From Branchipolynoe longqiensis (taxonomy: Eukaryota; Annelida; Polychaeta; Phyllodocida; Polynoidae): DNA of 64,000 nt. The stretch is taken from positions 13,244,462 to 13,308,461 of the forward strand of contig CM059198.1 of the NCBI GenBank assembly GCA_030323885.1. The letters are read 5' to 3'. Positions 58,180 to 64,000 of this stretch are shown one piece after another. Under the pieces are notes generated by a model. It did no database searches and had not been told where the DNA came from. It saw nothing but the letters and a program-made list of their open reading frames with translations. Numbering within the stretch: position 1 is the first letter of the stretch; each line of letters begins with the position of its first letter. The position numbers and the translations under genes are program-made.

Positions 58180-60088
58180 CACTGTAAGCGACTTTTGAGC
58201 AGGCAACATTATTGAACCAGTCAAACAGACCGAGGGGGAATATATTTCAAATATATTTGCCAGACCTAAGCCTGATGGCGAGGTGAGGATGATTTTAGAT
58301 TTAACCACACTCAATAAGATAGTAGAATACAAACATTTCAAAATGTTTTCATTATAAACAACTTGAGACTTAGTGAGACCCAGTACTTGGCTTGCTAGTG
58401 TTGATTTAAAAGATGCATACTACACGATTCCCATATATGAAGCCCACAGAAAATTCCTTAGATTTCTCTGGGAAGGACACCTCGACCAGTTTACTTCTTT
58501 GCTAAGTTGAGTTGATTTTTTGGCCCTGCACCAACAGTTCTACAGTGCAGACAGTATGCATGACCTTTTTACTAAGGTAAACCAGGAAAAGATTTTAGCC
58601 TTTTTGAGGGCAGCTGGACTCATAGTTTACTAAATAGATTCTAGCAATTATTAATAAAACCTTTCTTTTTCTATGGGAATTTGTTTCCCTTGACCACAAA
58701 TACATGATTGTGAGCTTTCTAATTTAATGAGTGTCTATTGGCACATAATTGATTGTCTGCCTTTACATGTAAAAGCGATGGTTTGAACAAAAAACAAACA
58801 TTTCTCGCCGTGAATATGGCCTATGCTGCTGACACGGCGTAAAGCAACCACCAATCAATCAATCAATCAATCACTTGTTTGCCAAATGGCTTAGCGTGCG
58901 CACCACGCTTGTTTACTAAATTGCTAAAACCAATTTTCTCCGAAATGGCTAAGAAAGGACATGTAATGTTCCCTTACATTGATGATTCCTTCATTGTTGT
59001 GCAAACGCAACATGACTGTCAAACAGCAATAGGTGATTTATGCCATGCATTGCTTCAAGTGTTTTTTTTTTACATACATGATACTAAATCTGTACTTATA
59101 CCTACAAAAACTTTGAACTTTGAAATGCTTAGATTTCTTTATCGACACAGAACAAATGACGATTTCATTGACACCTGATCAAATAGATAAATTAAAAACT
59201 ACAGCATTGAGTTTATTACTGTTAAAACGAACCAAAATACGACAAGTAGCAGTACTTATTGGAATTATGGTAGCTTATGCACCCGCCATCTTATATGGCA
59301 AAGCCCTAGAGATAGACAAACATTTTGCATTAGTCAAAACCAAAGGTAATTTTGAAGGCCTTATGACCATCTCCAAAGACGGTTATGATGATATTCAATG
59401 GTGGCTAAACCAAATTCATCACGCACACAATCCAATAAGGATGGGTGAACCAAATACGGGAGTCACTACAGACGCCTCTTCAGAAGGTTGGGGTGCACAA
59501 AGGGATAACCTTGCAACAGGGGGTCGCTGGCTATCACATAAATGTGTTAGAATTACGAGCCATCTATTTAGGTTTGCTGAGTTTAGTGCGAGTGCCTAAA
59601 TTCAATGTACAAGTGTTAACTAATAACACCACCGCAATGGCCTATATTCGAAACATGGGAGGGACAAAGTCCAAGCCATGTAACAAACTAGCAAAACTAA
59701 TTTGGAATTGGGCTCAAAAACAACAAGTTTGACTTACAGTAGCACATATAGCAGGTAGTCAGAATACATTAGCAGACACAAAAAGTCATTTCCATGATCA
59801 TTTAGAATGGTCCTTGAATGATAACATTTTTGACATCATTTGCCAAAAATGGGGAACACCAGAAGAAGATTTGTTTGCCTCACGTAGAAACAAGAAAATT
59901 ACTAAATATGTATCTTGGCATCCAGAACCAGACAACTGGAAAGTGGATGCTTTCTCTATGATTTGGAATGATAAATTTTATTATATCTTTCCCCCATTCA
60001 GCCTAATCAGCAGAGTAGCCAGGAAGATCAGGCTGGACAAAACACATGCAGTGCTAATAGTGCCAGAGTGGAACACTCAACCCTGGTG
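58180..60088 (+). pseudogene. DIRS C RT-RNase H, broken and interrupted by a LINE
   Basis: YISNIFARPKPDGEVRMILDL and LASVDLKDAYYTIPIYEAHRKFLRF lead to the LINE at 58506-58872. RT resumes LPNGLACAPRLFTKLLKPIF and MFPYIDDSFIVVQ, then frameshifts near 59110 and 59530. RNase H motifs (VTTDASSEGWGAQRD, HINVLELRAIYLGL, VLTNNTTAMAYIRN with D changed to N) and the methylase-like YVSWHPEPDNWKVDAFSMIW region follow. Several stops are present. It ends NTQPW, as in copy A. Confidence 0.9.
58506..58872 (+). mobile_element. 3' end of the RNase H LINE inserted in DIRS C
   Basis: 367 bp flanked by a 13-bp imperfect target duplication (ACTTCTTTGCTAA at 58493-58505, ACTTGTTTGCCAA at 58873-58885), which restores the RT reading across it. 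The body matches the 3' untranslated part of the LINE at 29087-30678 (GCATGACCTTTTTACTAA, TTTGAGGG, GAATATGGCCTATGCTGC) and ends in (AATC)n. No coding sequence. Confidence 0.9.
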
Positions 60089-61170
60089 AGCGGCAGTGGC
60101 GTGGGGAGCGAAAGATTCTGTAAAATTCCCGAGAGGGCCACTAAACTTACAACACCAAGGGTCAGTAACAAAACAAGGGGATGTATCAACGACACCACTA
60201 TTGGCATTCCTTTTTTAAGAAGATATTTGCACAAGTTTGGCCTAGATAAAATCAAACCAAGATAGACTGATTTTGCATGCATGGAGACCAGGGACAGTCA
60301 AATTATATTCCAGTTATTTAAAGAAATGGGGCATTTATTGTTTGATAAACAAGGTGAAGCCAATGGGACCATCTACCACCCAAGTCATCTGTTTCTTGCG
60401 AATGATGGACGATGACGGACTAGGTTATGGAGCCATCAATGCAGCTTGGTCTGCTCTATCGGTCAAGTTACCAAGGATTGATGGAGAGACAATTGGGAAA
60501 CATGAAGTTCTCCATTGGTTCATGAGATCCATATATGAAAGAAACCGTCCAAGACCAAAATATAGTAGGTTTTGGGATACTTCAGTGGTGTAAGTTATTC
60601 CAGACATGGCCTAGTAATAGACATCTATTGGTTAAACAGTTAGGTTACAAAGTAGCTGTGCTTTTACCTCTTAGTAACCGGTCATAGGGGCCAAACAATT
60701 GTAGCCCTTTCACTTAATGGCCTAGACATTGACAAGAAGGAGGCCACGTTTGATTTGGACAAATTATTAAAATCAAACCGCACGGGAGACCCACTCTCCT
60801 CTCCTGTTAATAGTTTCCCACATGATAGGAAAATGTGTGTAGTGTGAGCCATTTCGGCTTATATATCCAAGACAAAGGGAATACAAAATTCCAGACAGCT
60901 TTTGGTAAGCTTCATTAAGCCACATAAGGCTCCAGAGGCACGCTCGCCAGATGGACGATTAACATGCTCAAATCAGCAGGCGTCAACACAGGACGCTATG
61001 CTTCTCACTCTACAAGAGGAGCAATGGTCTCAAAAGCGAGACAGCTGGGGATCTCAGTGAAGAGAATCCTAGCACATGCCGACTGGAAGACGGCAAGGTC
61101 ATTTGCTAAACATTACCACAAACTGCTAGAGAAGATGAGCGGCATAGCAACCCGCTTACTCACCAACTAA
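60068..61170 (+). pseudogene. DIRS C tyrosine recombinase, broken
   Basis: Frame pieces: GIPFLRRYLHKFGLDKI (to 60265), HAWRPGTVKLYSSYLKKWGIYC (60273-60593), the region with the first arginine (GHRGQTIVALSLNGLDID near 60690) in a shifted frame, then HSTRGAMVSKARQLGISVKRILAHADWKTARSFAKHYHK (60964-61170). HxxR, H and Y are present, but HAGW reads HADW. At least three frameshifts make it non-functional. Confidence 0.9.
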
Positions 61171-61611
61171 CAAGAATGGGTGAGACTTACAACAATTAAT
61201 ATTACAACTGAAACATTACTATGTTCATCAGATAATTGAGGATAAAAATGAGGCTACGTAAAGGTCTCCCTCGACCACGAGTAGCCAGAGGCTTAGTACC
61301 GAGGTAAAATAGTATAGTTATACAAATCTTACCTGGGTACAGATGATGGATAACTCTTGTTTTCCCAAGGTACAAGCCTTGGATAGTCGTGGGCTAGGGC
61401 CCGCCCACCACACCCTGCCATGACTATTACGTTTGCTTGTGCCAAAACGAAAACATTATGAGTTCCATTCATTAAGCTCATTTTTATCCTGAATAATTAG
61501 GTGAAGATTGCTGTACCCAGATGTTGCTTCCTTCTCCCTAGCCCACGACTATCCGAGGCTTGTACCTCGGGAAAACAAGAGTTATCCATCATCTGTACCC
61601 AGGTAAGATTC

Positions 61612-61757
61612 AAATGTGTCACCAAGCTTGTCTATTGCTGTTTGACAATGTTGTGTTTGTGCAACAATAAAAGAATTATCAATGTATGGAAACATAATGT
61701 GTCCTTTCCTAGCCATGTGGGAGAATATTGGTTTTAATAACCTTGTGAAAATGACTT
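61612..61757 (-). mobile_element. DIRS fragment E (RT), left behind by copy C insertion
   Basis: The minus strand encodes FTRLLKPIFSHMARKGHIMFPYIDNSFIVAQTQ and CQTAIDKLGDTF, the RT segment directly upstream of what copy D retains at 56188 (SVLTPTKK). About 11 residues are missing at the join, lost when C inserted. The catalytic YIDD reads YIDN. The 5' side breaks at about 61757. Confidence 0.85.
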
Positions 61758-62170
61758 TTTTTTTAAACAACAAGTGTGAAGAACATTCCAGTGCTTCTTA
61801 ACAATTTCTTTTATTGACTATCCACTGTTAGGAATAATTTCAGTTAATTATGAGCATGATATACTACTTAACATGAAGAAAGGAGCTGGTGAGTGTTAAA
61901 GATTACTATCACCTCGGAAAACACGGTGACATGATAGGATAGAGGAGCCAGGACTACATATGAAAGTGTGGTTATGATATACATTGATGTTTCAACATGT
62001 ACAACAACAAGTCCATGATGCTTTGCAACGACCGTGTTTAAAAAGGTGGGGCGACTTTCGTGTTGCAGCAACACTCGTGTGATACCGGAATTATTTTGAG
62101 TCGCATGTGTGCTCCTCCTCCATTGTGGATTCTAATTCACTCCTTTGCTGCCGGCTAGCAGCGTATCCTA
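61758..62170. other. Upstream region of the last retroelement
   Basis: No coding region. It is presumably the 5' leader of the element beginning at 62171, but no terminal repeat can be assigned because the other end is outside the window. Confidence 0.4.
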
Positions 62171-63244
62171 ATGGCTTTGGATTTGTGCGCAGCATGTGGC
62201 GAGGAGCATGAGGCACCTCGGGGCAACAAATGCAGGCGTGCTAAGTTGCCGAAGAAAGCAACGAAGCCAGAGACTAAGGCGGACATTTGTGAGGAGTTGG
62301 AAAGTTCGGGTGGGGAGTTGACACCGGCTACCATGTCAGCGACCCACTCGAAGGTCAAGACTCGGCAGGCAAAGCATGACAAGTCAGTGGCGGTGGTGGA
62401 AGACGATGAGGAAAAGGAGTTGAGGCTAAGGCTGGAGGAGCGGGCCCGAGAGAGGCGAAAGAGAGAGCTGCGGGCAGCGTTGGAGAACTCGATAAGCGAG
62501 GAGGAGATGGCGAGAAGCAAGGGTCATGTCAGGCGTGCTCGTGACCGGAGAGCGCGCCTGGTGTTGGAAAGGCCTCGAAGGGCGCATTCCTCAAGCATAT
62601 CGTCCATCGAGACTGATAAGTCTAACTCAACAACTACAACAACGGAGCCTGCAAGTGAGACATCTGGGGAGAGTAAGAGCAGTGCGAAGTCGAGGAAGAA
62701 AAAGAAGAAAAGGAAAGAAAGGAGTAAGTTCTCCATTAGAAAATATACGAAATCTGATAAGAAAATAAAAAAACTTAACTTTATTGAACTATTATACGCA
62801 GCGCTCATTTGGGGCATGAAGCGCTCGGAGAAAGTCGGTATGAAGATAAAGGATATACGCGGTTATATGGGCCACTTGGCCTATATGGCTATGCATGCTA
62901 TAACAATGAATTATACCGACGAGGCTTACCGTGGCTACGACAAGGCAGTGCGTGAAAAAGTTATGGAAAAAGGTCTCCGACATTTTAAACATGGGGACCA
63001 AGAATTATCGTTATTACATTTTAATTTAGATAATTCAAAATCACTGAAAGAGTCCAAGAAAGGATGGAAGAATCGCAGCCAGGCCGGGAAGGGCTACGAG
63101 AGTGGTGTGAGGACTAGAAGAGCATGTTACGCTTTTAATTATAATAAAGACGGATGCGGTGCCAAGATGTGTGGCTGGGATCATGCATGTATACTATGTA
63201 AAAGCAAGGAGCACGGCAGTAACCATTGTAAAGTACAACGTTGA
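62171..63244 (+). CDS. Gag-like zinc-finger protein of a retroelement
   Basis: 357 residues from a good ATG. The N-terminus has CAACGEEH-x7-C (C6, C9, H13, C21), a possible zinc site. A charged coiled-coil-like middle (ELRLRLEERARERRKRELRA) precedes a basic block (SRKKKKKRKERSK, about 183-195) that is a likely nuclear signal. A globular region follows (KLNFIELLYAALIWGMKRSEK, IKDIRGYMGHLAYMAMHAITM). The C-terminus carries CYAFNYNKDGCGAKMCGWDH (CX8CX4CX3H, CCCH type) and CILCKSKEHGSNHC (CX2CX4HX4C retroviral knuckle). Tandem CCCH plus CCHC is seen in YR elements of the PAT/Ngaro side. The stop is TGA, followed in frame by a long open stretch. Confidence 0.75.
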   Translation: MALDLCAACGEEHEAPRGNKCRRAKLPKKATKPETKADICEELESSGGELTPATMSATHSKVKTRQAKHDKSVAVVEDDEEKELRLRLEERARERRKRELRAALENSISEEEMARSKGHVRRARDRRARLVLERPRRAHSSSISSIETDKSNSTTTTTEPASETSGESKSSAKSRKKKKKRKERSKFSIRKYTKSDKKIKKLNFIELLYAALIWGMKRSEKVGMKIKDIRGYMGHLAYMAMHAITMNYTDEAYRGYDKAVREKVMEKGLRHFKHGDQELSLLHFNLDNSKSLKESKKGWKNRSQAGKGYESGVRTRRACYAFNYNKDGCGAKMCGWDHACILCKSKEHGSNHCKVQR

Positions 63245-64000
63245 CGACTGGGTCCAGGAAGTTCAGCTGAGTGTGTATCGACGCTATCAGCTGAGGACGA
63301 CAAGTCAACACACTTCATAGCGGAGGTGTGTGATGTGAGGGGATGTGCACCGGGTTTATCTGACATAACATATGTCACCCCAAATGACCAATGGGTCTTG
63401 AACTTTGGCCTCAAGGAGAGTGTGTATGAGGCGGGTGTGATGGATAAAAATAGTTTCACGGATGACTGTTCCCCTTCGCAACCACAATTACACAAATCAA
63501 GGCAGTGTATGGTGCCAGTCAAGCGTGACCAGCTGGTTATGGAGAAGTTGACTACAATCAAGACTGTGGCCGATCCGCGCCCCAAGCCGGAGCATTCTCA
63601 GCGGGGAATATCGTTCCCGATAAGTGAGGCTGTGAGCATTGATGCGGATGGTTGGTTTGAAGTTATCCACCGGGACAGTGATAAATTCATAGATGTTGGA
63701 CAAATATATACAATAATGGCAATTGATTGCTACTCAGACAGTGCTTTTGTGCAATTGACTAATATATATGATGACTGTTTACTTGGTGTTTGTGCATGTG
63801 AATACTGCATTCTTGAAGCCCCAGCCCAATTGAAACCGTGTCGTTTGTTTGCGGAGGCCTTTTGCAGAGGCGACACCGACCCGGACTGGGAGTACCTAAT
63901 GAGGGGGGTAATGTTCGGGTTTAAAGTAATAAATGATGAATGTGATAGTAGTTATGATAAAAAGAATTATTCTTCGATTACTAAGGAAGATACTGCCCCC
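63245..64000 (+). CDS. Pol-like open frame, in frame with gag past one TGA, runs off the window
   Basis: 252 codons with no stop, in the same frame as the preceding gag-like protein and separated from it by a single TGA (63242-63244, context CGT TGA CGA). No catalytic motif is reached before the edge. The last part (FCRGDTDPDWEYLMRGVMFGFKVIND ... KNYSSIT) resembles the segment that precedes RT in Ngaro/PAT-type elements, which is an inference from motif shape. A cysteine-rich stretch (CACEYCILEAPAQLKPC) is present. The start may be by readthrough of the TGA or at an internal ATG. Confidence 0.55.

Larger units (their letters stand above)
56189..61611 (+). mobile_element. DIRS-like YR retrotransposon, copy C, dead and nested
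   Basis: Plus strand, about 5.4 kb including a 367-bp LINE insertion. The 5' end TTACCTCTGTACTAAGCCTC (56189-56225), ICR 61265-61400 (GAGGTAAAA joined to TAGTATAG at 61309/61310) and 3' repeat 61537-61611 are present. The outermost bases predicted by the ICR (TTTT at the 5' end, GTATAACTATACTA at the 3' end) are missing at both junctions. It lies between fragments D and E of an opposite-strand DIRS. Confidence 0.9.

Overview
The window is eukaryotic, almost certainly metazoan, repeat-dominated genomic DNA. The only host gene I can support is one exon. On the minus strand, 45314-45032 encodes the complete first coding exon of a TASK-type two-pore-domain potassium channel (KCNK3/KCNK9-like). 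It ends in a GT donor exactly after the first base of the selectivity-filter glycine codon, the conserved intron position of this family. The many tRNA-derived SINEs, DIRS-type tyrosine-recombinase retrotransposons, Harbinger, Gypsy and LINE relics and MITEs fit a marine invertebrate. The exon protein looks bilaterian and possibly lophotrochozoan, but species assignment is a guess.

Layout. 1-13.5 kb: no host gene, but dense non-autonomous DNA: tRNA-derived SINEs, several terminal-inverted-repeat (TIR) elements, a 320-bp near-perfect palindrome (6522-6843), and a nested pair of GC-rich fold-back elements (9743-11057, inner copy 10141-10957 flanked by TTAA). 13.8-15.1 kb: a dead PIF/Harbinger transposase. 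15.7-16.4 kb: a 204-bp satellite. 18.3-20.8 kb: a degraded LINE whose 3' part is duplicated in tandem, with a 72-bp insert at the junction copied in inverse orientation from 21451-21522. 22.4-23.4 kb: a MITE and a 99-bp satellite. 26329-31668: a complete but decayed Ty3/Gypsy element (203-bp LTRs, TGCAC target duplication) carrying a 5'-truncated RNase H-bearing LINE with its own target duplication.

37-62 kb is dominated by four DIRS-like retrotransposons. Copy A (37002-42356, minus) appears intact: gag, RT-RNase H with a C-terminal methylase-like region, and tyrosine recombinase, with split inverted terminal repeats and an internal complementary region. Copy B (46403-51771, minus) has nonsense and frameshift lesions, an RT-recombinase fusion and a lost catalytic arginine. 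Copy C (56189-61611, plus) is heavily mutated, was itself hit by a LINE, and sits inside an older minus-strand DIRS (D at 54513-56188 plus E at 61612-61757). Copies A, B and C share a GTAAGT donor near the 5' end and, in A and B, an acceptor just before the gag ATG, suggesting a spliced 5' leader of about 593 bp. A and B both lie between TA microsatellites.

The window ends inside another retroelement: a 357-residue gag-like protein (62171-63244) with CCCH and CCHC zinc motifs, followed in the same frame, after one TGA, by at least 252 open codons running off the edge. This looks like gag-pol of a different element, perhaps Ngaro/PAT-like, and is a candidate for stop-codon readthrough.
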